A stretch of 64,000 nt of DNA from Lichenicola sp964236105 (GCA_964236105.1 CAXSBC010000012.1:7347-71346); one strand, 5' to 3'. Shown: positions 51,982 to 60,939, numbered from the stretch's first letter. Numbers and translations: made by a program. The notes: generated from the letters alone by a model not told the origin.

Positions 51982-53479
51982 AGCTCGACTTTGGCCATTT
52001 GCGGTGACTGTAGGCGGCGGAGCGGGTGACCGATTAGGCTGGTGTGTCCCCGCCAAGAGACGCCACCATGCTTCGTCTGCCATCCTGCTTCGCCATTGTG
52101 ATCCTGAACTTTGCGCCGCTGTTTTTCCAGCGCAGTTGGCAGTATGCCGAACTCCTGCTGCTGGGTGCGATCCTGGCGCCGGGGAAACGCACCGTGACGA
52201 GCCTGCTGCGGATCTCGGGGCTCGCTCGGGAGCGGCGGTTCGTGAACTGCCACCGCGTGCTCAACCCTGCCCCCTGGAGCCCGCGCGCCGCATCCCGCCT
52301 GTTGCTCGGCCTGCTGATCACGGCCTTTGCGCCGACCGGGCCGGTGGTGCTGGGGATCGACGACACCATCGAGCGGCGCCGGGGCAGGCGCATCAGCGCC
52401 AGGGGGATCCACCGCGACCCGGTGCGGTCCTCCCACGGCCACTTCGTGAAAGCGTCCGGCCTGCGATGGCTCAGCCTGATGCTGCTGGTGCCGATCCCCT
52501 GGGCCGGGAGGGTCTGGGCCTTGCCGTTCCTGACAGAGCGCTTGCCCCATCCGAGCGCGCCTGCCGGGAGCAGGGTTGGCGGCATAGGAGGCTGACAGAT
52601 TGGGCCAGGCAACCGGTGCTGCAGACACGCCGCTTGCTGCCGGAGCGCGATCTCGTGCTGCTGGGTGACAGCGGCTTCGCCGCCTTGGAACTGCTGGATG
52701 CGCTCAGCCGCAAGGACATCGTCTGCATCACCCGCCTGCGTCTCGATGCCGCTCTCTATGAGCCGGCAGCGCCGCGGCTGCCGGGAACCAACCGGCGGCC
52801 CAGGACCATCGCCCCTTGGCGATCCGTCTGCGAAGCAGCCGGTGGCGGAGCCACCGGAGGGGATCTGCCTGCCGAACCTGTCCGACGTTCTGGACGAACC
52901 TGACACTGGCTGGCAGCAGGTGATGGTGCCCGGGTGGTATGGCGACGGCGAGCGCATCGTCGATGCTCTGCTCGGCCACCGCCGTGTGGCGCCACGCCGG
53001 CCTGCCGGTCGTGCCGATCCGCCGGGTGCTGGTGCGCGATCCGACCGGCCGGTTCGAGCCGCAGGCTCTGCTATGCACCGGCCTGGCCTGCGCGCCGGAG
53101 CAGATCCTGCGCTGGTTCGTCCAGCGCTGGCAGATCGAGGTCACGTTCCAAAAGACCAGAGCTCACCTGGGCGTCGAAACCCAGCGTCAATGGTCGGACC
53201 GGGCCATCGCACGCATCACGCCATGCCTGCTCGGGTTGTTTTCCATCGTGACCCTACTGGCGGCGCGCCTCGCGCCGGCTCAGCGACAACAACAGCCTGG
53301 TATCGAAAGCAATGCCCGACGTTCAGTGACACCCTCGCCGCCGTGCGCCGCCACATCTGGCGAGAACAGGGTTTACTCATGTCACGGCGACAGACCAATA
53401 CAACAAAACCCCAACCTGCCCTCCAGCGTGCCATGGCTGACGCACTCTGCCACGCCGCCTGATGACCAAAGTCGAGCTT
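51982..53479 (+). mobile_element. IS701-like insertion sequence (degenerate)
   Basis: Bounded by 16-bp inverted repeats: AGCTCGACTTTGGCCA at 51982-51997 and TGACCAAAGTCGAGCT at 53464-53479, with one mismatch. A CT one base outside each end may extend them. It carries one transposase gene with several frameshifts. I see no clear target-site duplication. It sits directly beside a cut IS5 remnant and next to an IS5-type element on the right. Confidence 0.75.
52068..53462 (+). pseudogene. IS701-like DDE transposase, multiply frameshifted
   Basis: The start MLRLPSCFAIVILN is intact, and the first frame runs through LLLGAILAPGKRTVTSLLRI and VVLGIDDTIERRRGRR (first Asp region) to 52595. Coding then shifts frame to ERDLVLLGDSGFAALELLDA (second Asp), to LPNLSDVLDEPDTGWQQV, to ILRWFVQRWQIEVTFQ (Glu region), and finally WYRKQCPTFSDTLAAVRRHI up to CHAA and the stop at 53462. 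There are at least four frame changes, so it is inactive. The family name is from motif memory; the DDE order is clear. Confidence 0.75.
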
Positions 53480-53481
53480 AG

Positions 53482-54332
53482 ACCACCTAATGAAACCGGT
53501 TCCGGCGCGTTGTGGGAGGCATGGCCAGACCTCTTGTTCCCGACGATTTGTCGGCGGCGATTGCGCCGTTCTTGCCGCCTGAGCTGCCGAAACCGGAAGG
53601 GGGCCGGCCGCGCCTGTCGGACCGTGCGGCTCTGACCGGCATCCTGTTCGTGCTGAAGTCGGGTCTGCCATGGGAGATGCTGCCAGCCGAGATGGGATGC
53701 GGCTCCGGCATGAGTTGCTGGCGACGCCTGCGCGACTGGCACGAGGCAGGGGTGTGGGCCGCCTTGCACCAGGTGCTGCTGGAGCGGTTGCAGGCGGCAG
53801 AACAGCTCGACTGGCGCCGTGCCGCCCTGGACAGCGCGTCTGTGCAGGCAAGAAGGGGGGTGTCGCGACCGGACCAAACCCGACGGATCGCGGCAGGCCG
53901 GGGAGCAAGCGCCACATTGCGGTCGATGCCAGGGGCACACCCCTTGGCGTGCTGATCGGACCGGCCAACCAGCATGACAGCCGCATGCTGGCGCCGACGC
54001 TGGATGCCATCCCTTCGGTGAGGAACGGAAGATGCGGCCGGCCGCGACGACGGCCCAACAAGCTCCATGCCGACAAGGGCTACGACTACCGGCGCTGCCG
54101 CCAGGGGTGCCGCGTCCGTGGCATTCGGTCCCGTATCGCCAGGCGTGGCGTGGACAACAGCCAACGCCTCGGACGTCACCGCTGGGTGGTGGAACGCACG
54201 CACGCTTGGCTGAACCGCTTCCGGCGCCTGAGCGTGCGCTACGAACGCCGCGCCGACATCTTCCTGGCCTTCAACATCCTCGGCTGCGCCCTCGTCTGCC
54301 TCAACCAGATCAGGCGGTTCTGTTAGGCGCTT
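53482..54332 (+). mobile_element. IS5-family element beside the IS701-like element
   Basis: About 851 bp. Imperfect inverted ends (GACCACCTAATGAAACCGG against AAGCGCCTAACAGAACCGC) flank a two-frame transposase gene. A TTA occurs directly before the left end (53479-53481) and directly after the right end (54333-54335), consistent with the 3-bp TNA target duplication of IS5 elements. The left TTA overlaps the right terminus of the IS701-like element. Confidence 0.6.
53521..54326 (+). pseudogene. IS5-family transposase in two frames
   Basis: Frame one starts at ATG 53521 (GGGAGG just before) with MARPLVPDDLSAAIAPFLPP, GILFVLKSGLPWEMLP and the first catalytic Asp in RAALDSASVQA. Coding continues in the -1 frame from about 53850 with KKGGVATGPNPTDRGRPGSK, the second Asp in KLHADKGYDYRRC, and Glu in RWVVERTHAWLNRFRRL, to a stop at 54326. 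The switch site is GCAAGAAGGGGGG. This may be a single-base loss or a programmed -1 shift, as in some IS5-group elements; the slippery site is not canonical. Otherwise complete. Confidence 0.8.
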
Positions 54333-54432
54333 TTAATCAGGGGTGATTGTCGGGTAGGCCTGAGCAAGCATCTGGTCCTGCTGATGAGTCAATGACACTT
54401 GTTCAGCACCAGCAAGACCGCACATGTAACGC

Positions 54433-54657
54433 ATGGCAGCAACCGGAACCGGAGCGCAGCGTGTGCAGCGCCGTCGTGACAAGCTGAAGGCTGCAGGGTT
54501 ACGGCCCGTGCAAATCTGGGTGCCTGATACCCGTGCGCCTGACTTCGCTCAGGAGTGCGCCCGCCAATCTCGGATGATCCAAGCCGCTGAGAGTCAGGGT
54601 GATCCTGATCATGACGCCTTGTCTGACGCGACAGACACAAGCGGCTGGACCGCGTGA
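54433..54657 (+). CDS. MazE-family antitoxin
   Basis: A 74-residue antitoxin of the DUF3018 (MazE-like) group: RVQRRRDKLKAAGLRPVQIW with VPDTRAPDFAQECARQ, the pattern of this family. The N-terminal basic part should bind DNA and the acidic C-terminus should neutralise the toxin. The stop overlaps the GTG of the toxin gene, the usual TA layout. The unit should autoregulate. Confidence 0.88.
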   Translation: MAATGTGAQRVQRRRDKLKAAGLRPVQIWVPDTRAPDFAQECARQSRMIQAAESQGDPDHDALSDATDTSGWTA

Positions 54658-54977
54658 GACGCGGTGATCTGGTCACCGTGGCGCTGCAGGGAGAGCAAGG
54701 AAAATCTCGGCCGGCGCTGGTCGTGCAGGCCGACCATTTCTCAGACCTGCCAGCCATCACCGTGCTGCCGATCACCAGCATGCTGATCGACGCACCCCTC
54801 TTGCGAGTCCCGATCGAGCCGAACGAACGGAACGGCTTGACCAGGTCATCGCAGATCATGGTCGACAAGCCGCAGACGCCCCTGCGAGGGAAGCTTTGGC
54901 CGGCCCTTGGGCACCTGGACGACATGACCATGGTGGCAGTAAATCGGGCCCTGGCGCTGTTCCTGGGGCTGGCTTGA
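54654..54977 (+). CDS. MazF/PemK-type toxin
   Basis: A 107-residue endoribonuclease toxin. The family features are RRGDLVTVALQGEQGKSRPA (start of the SH3-like barrel and GKxRPA motif), VLPITSMLIDAP and LTRSSQIMVDKPQTP, with a final GHLDDMTMVAVNRALALFLG. The GTG start is 4 bp inside the antitoxin gene. It is intact, unlike most of its surroundings. Confidence 0.9.
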   Translation: MRRGDLVTVALQGEQGKSRPALVVQADHFSDLPAITVLPITSMLIDAPLLRVPIEPNERNGLTRSSQIMVDKPQTPLRGKLWPALGHLDDMTMVAVNRALALFLGLA

Positions 54978-55049
54978 AACCGCTTCGGCGTTCCCCGTGG
55001 CCGCTGCCATAGCGGCTCAAAGCCCATCCACCACGGCTAGGAGCTGAGC

Positions 55050-56531
55050 ATGCCGCCCCGCCCCTGCGTGTCCCGATCGCGCCCGACACCGGCGATGGCC
55101 GAGGAGCCGCCTGCCCCACCGGCACCGGCTCCAGCCAAGAAGGTCACGCGCTCGCGGGCATTGAGTGCAGATACCCTGGAACAGCTGGGCGCCCGGCATC
55201 TGGCCGAGCTGCTGATGGCGCAGGCGAAGGGCGACCCGGCGCTGGGACGCTCGCTTCGCCTGGTCCTGGCCGGCACCGACGGGGGCACCCGGCTGGCGGC
55301 GGAGGTGGAGAAACGGCTGCGGACCATCCAGCGCTCGCGCGGGTTCATCGAGTGGGACAAGGTGCGGCCGCTGGTCCGCGAGCTCGAGGGACTGCGCGAG
55401 ACGATCGCCGGCCCGCTCGCTGCTGCGGATCCGCGTGCGGCGGCAGCCCAGATGCATTTGTTCCTGGACCTCGCCGAAGGGGTGTTTGAGCGCAGCGACG
55501 ACGGCAGCGGCAGCCTGGGCACCGTGTTCCGCGAGGCCGGCGCTGACCTGGGACGGCTCTGGGCGCTGCCTCCCGGCCGGGATCCTGTTGTGCTGGCGGC
55601 CGAACTGCTGGTCCTGCTCGATGCGGATGGCTACGGCACCACCGACCGCCTTCTGGCCGCGTCAGGTCCGGCGCTGGGGACCGACGGGCGGGCAGAGCTG
55701 CGCCGTCTGCTGCAGGTCCGCCTCGCCAGCCTGCCACGCGCCCGCGGACGAGACGACTTTGAGCCGCGTGGCCGCTTCATGGTGTCGCTGCGTTTGCGGG
55801 AGCTGTCCGATCTCGAGGGCAACGTCGACGCCTACATCGCCGCCGTCGAGGCTGGCGGCCGGGCAGAGAACTTCGCAGGCGACATCGCAGAACGGCTGAT
55901 CGCGCATCACCGTCCGGCCGAGGCGCTGGCGTGGCTGGATCGTGCTTCCGGTCGCCACGAGGAAGAGCGGCAGATCGACCTGCGCATCGCGGCGCTGGAC
56001 GCACTTAAGCGCAAGGCAGACGCGCAGGGTCTCCGGTGGACGACGTTCCAGCGCTTCCTCAGCACCGAGCACCTGCGGGCCCATCTGCGCGGGCTACCGG
56101 ATTTCGACGACGTCGAGGCCGAGGAGCGGGCGATCGCGCATGCACTCGCGCATCCTGACCGGGGCCTAGCGCTCATGTTCCTGGTGGCGTGGCCGAACCT
56201 CAAGGCGGCGAACCGATTGGTACGGGACCATCACGATGAGCTCGAGGGCGGGCAGTACTTCCGGCTCCGGCCGGCCGCGGAGGCGCTGGCGGAGAAGTAT
56301 CCGATGGCGGCGACGTTGCTGCACCGCGCGCTAGCCGAGGACGTGCTGCGGCGGGCGTCGTCGCGGCAGTACCAGTATGCCGCACGCGACGTGCGTGCTT
56401 GCGCGGGGCTTGCCGCGTTCCTGCCCCCCGAAGCCGGCCTGGAGACGCATGATGCCTTTATGGCGCGGCTCAGGCGGGAGCACTCGCGCAAGACCGGCTT
56501 CTGGTCGTTGCTCGGTCCAGGTGCACGATGA
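55050..56531 (+). CDS. DUF6880 family protein
   Basis: A 493-residue soluble, helix-rich protein. An AGGAG site six or seven bases upstream supports ATG 55050; a second Met is 45 bp downstream. The N-terminal region LEQLGARHLAELLMAQAKGD, RLVLAG and SRGFIEWDKVRPLVRELEGL matches DUF6880. Later parts look like tetratricopeptide-like helical pairs (AERLIAHHRPAEALAWLDRA). No catalytic motif is seen. The function is unknown. It stands alone downstream of the MazEF pair. Confidence 0.7.
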   Translation: MPPRPCVSRSRPTPAMAEEPPAPPAPAPAKKVTRSRALSADTLEQLGARHLAELLMAQAKGDPALGRSLRLVLAGTDGGTRLAAEVEKRLRTIQRSRGFIEWDKVRPLVRELEGLRETIAGPLAAADPRAAAAQMHLFLDLAEGVFERSDDGSGSLGTVFREAGADLGRLWALPPGRDPVVLAAELLVLLDADGYGTTDRLLAASGPALGTDGRAELRRLLQVRLASLPRARGRDDFEPRGRFMVSLRLRELSDLEGNVDAYIAAVEAGGRAENFAGDIAERLIAHHRPAEALAWLDRASGRHEEERQIDLRIAALDALKRKADAQGLRWTTFQRFLSTEHLRAHLRGLPDFDDVEAEERAIAHALAHPDRGLALMFLVAWPNLKAANRLVRDHHDELEGGQYFRLRPAAEALAEKYPMAATLLHRALAEDVLRRASSRQYQYAARDVRACAGLAAFLPPEAGLETHDAFMARLRREHSRKTGFWSLLGPGAR

Positions 56532-56694
56532 GCTTTCTCAACAAGGAAGAGATGGTGGGTTACGGGCTGCGGTCCTCACCGTGCCAAAGCGCGGCTGTAG
56601 AGCATATTATGATCCGAAACATCCTTTTCACATCATAACACTGCGCGTAATCACCCAGCTTCCTGCATTACATTGTCTACTATCGCGCGTTCAG

Positions 56695-57332
56695 TGAGAC
56701 GAGCATCCGGCGGTGCAGATCCTGGCGCTGCGCGGACTCGAGGTGGGCCATGAGGCCGTTCGCGACTGGGAGGTGAAGCTGCCGCCCGTCATGGGCGACG
56801 CGTTGCGCAAGCGCCGGCACGGCAGGCGGCGCGGCTGCGGGAGCAGGTGCTACGTCGATGAGACATATCTGAAGGTCCGTGCCCGCTGGTGCTACCTCTA
56901 TCGGGCGGTCGGCCGGGACGCCAACCTGATCGAGGCCATGCTGAGCGAGCACTGCGAGATGAAGGCGGCCAAGGCGGTCTTCCGCTCGGCCAAGGCGACC
57001 ATGGGCTTGCGGCCGGATCGGGTGACAAGAGACGGTCATGGCTCCTACCCGAGAACGATCCGCAGCGTGCTGGGCAGGACGGTCCGCCACCGCACCAGCG
57101 CCACCGTGAACAACCGGCCCGAGCAGGACCATCGCGGCATCAAGGGCAGGATCCGATGCATGCGCGGCTTCAAGAGCCATGATGCCGCCACCGCTTCTGC
57201 CGCGAGCACGGTGAACTCCGGGATCTCCTCCGTCCTCGTTGCCGTCACGACCAGGTCGTCTCCGCCTTCCTCCGCCGCTTCCACCTCGCAAGAGACGCCC
57301 GCGCTGCGCTTGGGATCATGCAGAAGGTGTGA
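56695..57332 (+). pseudogene. IS6-family transposase, N-terminally truncated
   Basis: Coding enters mid-protein at LRGLEVGHEAVRDWEVKLPP. It continues with the DDE core: CYVDETYLKVRARWCYLYRA (first Asp), VTRDGHGSYPRTIRSVLG (second Asp) and NNRPEQDHRGIKGRIRCMRG (Glu). After HDAA a frameshift near 57182 moves the last part, ARAALGIMQKV, to another frame ending at 57332. The N-terminal zinc-ribbon half is absent; a fragment of that type lies inverted just downstream. Confidence 0.8.
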
Positions 57333-57357
57333 TCCGACAGGCCGCTGTCGAGAACAA

Positions 57358-57522
57358 TCAGAACTTTGGCGCGAGAGCTGACAGAACCGTCCGGTTCAGC
57401 ACGTCGACGCTGCGCTCGTTGAACTGCCATCCGCAGGTCCGGCAGCGGAACCGCTGGTCACCCCGTGCCGTGACTTCCCGGCGCTCGTTCACGGCTGCAG
57501 ACCCACAACGCACAGAATTCAT
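57358..57522 (-). pseudogene. Transposase N-terminal zinc-ribbon fragment (IS6-like)
   Basis: A 54-codon frame: VRCGSAAVNERREVTARGDQ, FRCRTCGWQFNERSVDVLNR. This is the N-terminal zinc-ribbon (CxxC...CxxC, here with the first Cys lost) and FNERS...LNRT joint typical of IS6-family transposases. It lies on the opposite strand, right next to the headless IS6 copy. Confidence 0.6.
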
Positions 57523-57712
57523 ACCGATAACTCATCCCCTGCCATTGCTGGCAACGCAACATCAACCTTCCGGCGGCCCCCAGATCCGTCATTGGCGCGA
57601 GGGACTGACAGAACCGGCTGGACAACCATGGTGTCGGACAAAAAAGTCCTGGACCATGTAACCTTATGAGACAGGGGTGCGAATACTCGTCTGGTCAACC
57701 AGGGCAGCCAGA

Positions 57713-58951
57713 ATGAACCGCCACCATACTCTCCCCATATGTGCCGTGACGCTCTCGATCGTGTTCACGGCGTTGCTCGGCGCCTCTACATTTGCAGCTG
57801 AGGACGATACTTCTTATTCGCCCAGGGCGAGCCCCACCGTGTATGTCGAGTCGAACAGTACGAAGAAGAACCAGAATTCTGTGCTCGCCTACGGCATTTC
57901 CGATGATGGAAGTCTCCATCAGCTTCGAGGCTCGCCATTCCATACTGACGGCACCGGATACTACGATCCGTCATTCGCGCTCGGACCGTTCGACAATGAC
58001 CAGCAGCTCACGCTGGGGCAGGACGGCCAGACCCTGTATGCCGTCAATGCGGGGTCCAACTCGATTACCGCCCTGCATATTGCACGCGATGGCGGGCTGT
58101 CCGGTCTGCTCGGATGGCCAACCGCATCCCATGGCAGCACGCCGATCTCGATCGGACGGCAAGGCAACAGCATTGTTGTTATCAACAGCAGTGAGGATCC
58201 GGTGCAGGCGGCAACCGCAGGGCTGCCCAATTCCCAGGTAATCGACATCCTACCTGGTGGCTATCCTCGCTATCGTCCGTTGTCGGGCATCGAGTTGCCC
58301 AAGGGATCGGATCCGACCCAGGCCCTGACACAGGGGACCGGCCCGTTCCTGTTCGGCACCAGCTTTCCGGCTGGCGGTTCAATCGCGGCTTTCATGCGTC
58401 GGCAGGACGGCTCGATCACGCCGACCGACGATATCCTGCCGCCGGTAGTCGGTGGTACCCAGGCGCTGGCGCTCGGTCTATGGGCTCATCCGCAACTGCA
58501 TTATCTCTATGCCGGGCTGGTTAACGTGAACCGGATCGGCGTGTATCAATGGAACGAGCAGGGACATCTGAAATTCATCGAAACTGCCCTGGATTCAGGC
58601 CAAGGTCCCTGCTGGTTGCGGGTAACGAAGGACGGGCATTTTCTGCTGGCGTCAAACACGGCGGACCAGTCGGTGTCGGTCTTCAGCTTGACTGACCCCG
58701 CGCATCCCGTGGAGGTGTTAAGGGCCGCCGATGGGGGACTTGGTGGCTATTTCGAGCTCTCGCTCTCACCCGACGAACGTCACCTGTATGTTCTGGAACA
58801 GCAGGATAGTCAGGCTTCGGTCGGCAGAAGCAACAAGATCCATGTGTTTGATTTCGACCGATCAAGCGGCAGTTTGACCGCCGTTCCAAGCAAGCTGGTC
58901 ACCCTGCCGGTTGACGCATCGACCCGGCCGGTGGGGCTGATCGTTCGTTGA
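57713..58951 (+). CDS. Secreted lactonase-type beta-propeller protein
   Basis: A 412-residue exported protein. The start is the Met of MNRHHTLPIC, giving a signal peptide that ends near TFAAED; a longer in-frame start exists. The mature part has repeated propeller blades (TLGQDGQTLYAVNAGSNSIT, VTKDGHFLLASNTADQSVSV, LSLSPDERHLYVLEQQDS) as in the YkgE/6-phosphogluconolactonase-like family. Many such secreted relatives have no known substrate. Base composition is slightly lower in GC. It is flanked by IS6 and IS5 pieces and may be transferred cargo. Confidence 0.72.
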   Translation: MNRHHTLPICAVTLSIVFTALLGASTFAAEDDTSYSPRASPTVYVESNSTKKNQNSVLAYGISDDGSLHQLRGSPFHTDGTGYYDPSFALGPFDNDQQLTLGQDGQTLYAVNAGSNSITALHIARDGGLSGLLGWPTASHGSTPISIGRQGNSIVVINSSEDPVQAATAGLPNSQVIDILPGGYPRYRPLSGIELPKGSDPTQALTQGTGPFLFGTSFPAGGSIAAFMRRQDGSITPTDDILPPVVGGTQALALGLWAHPQLHYLYAGLVNVNRIGVYQWNEQGHLKFIETALDSGQGPCWLRVTKDGHFLLASNTADQSVSVFSLTDPAHPVEVLRAADGGLGGYFELSLSPDERHLYVLEQQDSQASVGRSNKIHVFDFDRSSGSLTAVPSKLVTLPVDASTRPVGLIVR

Positions 58952-59270
58952 CCGCGACGGGGCCAAAATGGTGCTGAAGCGTTCGCGGGCTCGATACCCA
59001 TTCGCGACGCATGCTTTTGCAGATGGCGGCTACACCGGCCGCCTGGTCGACTGGGCTAGGCAGAAGACGCACATCACTCTGCAGATCGTCCGCCGCAACG
59101 CTTCCACGAAAGGCTTCGAAATCCTGCCACATCGCTGGATCGTCGAGAGGACGTTCGCCTGGATCACCAAGAACCGCCGGGTCGTTCGCGACTACGGACA
59201 ACTCATGATCCTCGCCGAGACCCTGATCGTCATCGCCGCAACCGCTACCCTCATCCGGCACTGGCCATGA
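58952..59270 (+). pseudogene. IS5-family transposase, C-terminal remnant
   Basis: From DRDGAKMVLKRSR right after the propeller gene stop, through FADGGYTGRLVDWARQ (second catalytic Asp) and RWIVERTFAWITKNRRVVRD (Glu), to IRHWP and a stop. The N-terminal half with the first Asp is missing. The join with the propeller gene is at most a few bases, so the insertion or deletion ended exactly at that stop. Confidence 0.8.
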
Positions 59271-59355
59271 CTGGAAATCGAGTTCTCAAACACGCTCCAA
59301 GAAGATCGGTCCCACGCACGCCACTCCTGGCCGGTGGATCACCGTTCCGACGCAG

Positions 59356-59669
59356 GTGACCATGCACGGCGGCACCCGCCTGCCGACCTTCGCCATCGTC
59401 GCAACCGGCCCCGATGCCTGCGAGCAGTTCGTCGGCCGTGCTCATCCCAAGGATGGCACGCCGGCCGATCGTCCGATCGTGGAGATGGGCGCCCGCCTGT
59501 TCGCTGGCTCCAAGACGATGGCCGCCCTGCTGCTGCGGGCGGTCGCCCATGAGGAGGACGCTTTCCGGCTCGACATGCCGATCGATGGCGGCGACCTGTG
59601 CAGTTCTTCGCCGAGTGGCGGCAGGATGCGCTCAGCTTGCTGGGACTGGTTGCCAACGACCAGAGATGA
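59356..59669 (+). pseudogene. Frameshifted hypothetical gene
   Basis: The frame from GTG 59356 reads MHGGTRLPTFAIVATGPDAC, EQFVGRAHPKDGTPADRPIV and MGARLFAGSKTMAALLLRAV up to PIDGGDL. One missing base near 59604 moves the end, FFAEWRQDALSLLGLVANDQ, to another frame that stops at 59669. That stop overlaps the ATG of the next gene, as in an intact operon. I do not recognise the family. The reading is also open upstream to about 59332, after the IS5 remnant. Confidence 0.5.
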
Positions 59670-60265
59670 GGTCCGGCTTCTGGGTCGGGCGGGAGGAGCG
59701 CGAGGTTCTGCGCGTCTCCCTCGCCGATGGCCGCAGGCTGACCGGCCACACCATGAGCGTGGCCAGGCAGCACTTCGTCGTCTGCCGTGGTCCCGGCTTG
59801 CCGCTGCACGGCCAAGCCAAGGGACCGCTCGAGCAGATGGACGTGGTCGACGTGCTCGTCGTCCAAAGCCGTGCCGAGGTTCTGGAAGAAGGACGACGTC
59901 GGCTGCTTGGGGATCCGGTGCCCGGCCGCGAGCCAGCCACGCGGGAGGACTTCCAGCACCGGCTGCAGGTGCTGGCGCGCGCCGTGGCCACGGAAGCCGA
60001 TTGGCAGCGCGAGATGCAGATCCGCCGCCAGTTCGACGCGGTGGCGGCGCGCATCGGCCTGGCGGCCGGCAAGCGCGCCTGGATGCTGGCGGAGGCGAAG
60101 TGGGGCCTGCGGTCCAATGTATCACCCACCCTCGCCGATCTGTGCGTCGATGCTGTGGCGTCGCCAAGCTGCTTCGCGCGGCCGCGGCTGCAGGACTCCG
60201 ATCCCGATAATGGCCTGCTGCCGAAGCAGCCCGGGCCAAGCGTTCCTGATCAGGTGCCGGCCTAG
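59666..60265 (+). CDS. Hypothetical protein
   Basis: A 199-residue protein: RSGFWVGREEREVLRVSLAD, MSVARQHFVVCRGPGLPLHG, a helical middle part (FQHRLQVLARAVATEADWQR) and a polar C-terminus. No signal or membrane helix. Its ATG overlaps the stop of the upstream frameshifted gene by 3 bp, so they once formed a pair. No named family is recognised. Confidence 0.5.
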   Translation: MRSGFWVGREEREVLRVSLADGRRLTGHTMSVARQHFVVCRGPGLPLHGQAKGPLEQMDVVDVLVVQSRAEVLEEGRRRLLGDPVPGREPATREDFQHRLQVLARAVATEADWQREMQIRRQFDAVAARIGLAAGKRAWMLAEAKWGLRSNVSPTLADLCVDAVASPSCFARPRLQDSDPDNGLLPKQPGPSVPDQVPA

Positions 60266-60508
60266 TTAGATCACGGCTTGCAAATTCCGCTCTGCAGCAT
60301 AGAAGCCTTCTACGAATCATAAGGCAGCAGTAATCGTCCGCAAAAGAGCGGTTCAATAAGTAGAGCAAGCGCGTGAGTCTGGATGATTACTAGCCTTTTT
60401 GGCTGATTCTCGTTCTTAAATCTCGCTTTGCTATTGTGCGCCAGGCCAGGCGATGACTATGGTCTTCCGACAGCAGGCAAGGGGCCTGTTCATCCAGGAT
60501 ATATCGAA

Positions 60509-60721
60509 ATGACAACCCGTCTGAACCGCATCGTGTCTCTTGGTGGCGCCGCAGCTCTCGTCGCCGTCCTCGGCTTCTCGGCTGGCGCCCGTGCCGAGAC
60601 GACAACCCAGCAGCCGGGCCTGTCGACCATTGCAGGGGACGACGACTTCGATCCGCTGTGCGGCCATCACTACCAGATCACCGCCATCAATCCGCTGTGC
60701 GGCCACCACTACCCGACCTGA
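60509..60721 (+). CDS. Small secreted peptide with duplicated PLCGHHY motif
   Basis: A 70-residue frame starting at an ATG with AGGAT about 10 bases upstream. A good signal peptide (MTTRLNRIVSLGGAAALVAV and on to AGARA) should release a mature peptide of about 41 residues. It is acidic (GDDDFD) and ends with two copies of PLCGHHY separated by QITAIN. The copies share a 24-base DNA repeat with one mismatch (60651-60674 and 60690-60713), so a recent duplication is plausible. Two Cys and four His could bind a metal or make one disulfide. A stem-loop follows 42 bases after the stop. No family is known to me. Confidence 0.6.
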   Translation: MTTRLNRIVSLGGAAALVAVLGFSAGARAETTTQQPGLSTIAGDDDFDPLCGHHYQITAINPLCGHHYPT

Positions 60722-60762
60722 ACAGTCCGGGATCGCCTGTCCTGACCTGCGCCGGCTGGTTA

Positions 60763-60791
60763 GGCCGCTCCCTGGTGATCAAGGAGCGGCC
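60763..60791 (+). terminator. Hairpin after the small peptide gene
   Basis: GGCCGCTCC and GGAGCGGCC form a perfect 9-bp stem around an 11-base loop, 42 bp after the peptide stop. There is no T-run after it, so it is a terminator-like structure rather than a classic intrinsic terminator. It would isolate the peptide gene from the cyclase gene. Confidence 0.5.
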
Positions 60792-60856
60792 CAAGCCGTG
60801 GTTCGACCGAGCCAGCCACTGATGAAATATTGAACAGCCTCCGTTTCGTCATTTAG

Positions 60857-60884
60857 TTGTTATTTCTCGTTGTGGTTGTATCAT
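60857..60884 (+). promoter_or_regulatory. Predicted promoter of the diguanylate cyclase gene
   Basis: TTGTTA (60857-60862) and TATCAT (60879-60884) are separated by 16 bp in a locally AT-rich stretch. The start of transcription would be about 50 bases before the GTG at 60940. Confidence 0.45.
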
Positions 60885-60939
60885 CCGGTGTCCTCGCATG
60901 TGCATCAATCGCGCAGGGCGTTGGAGGACCTGATCCAAC

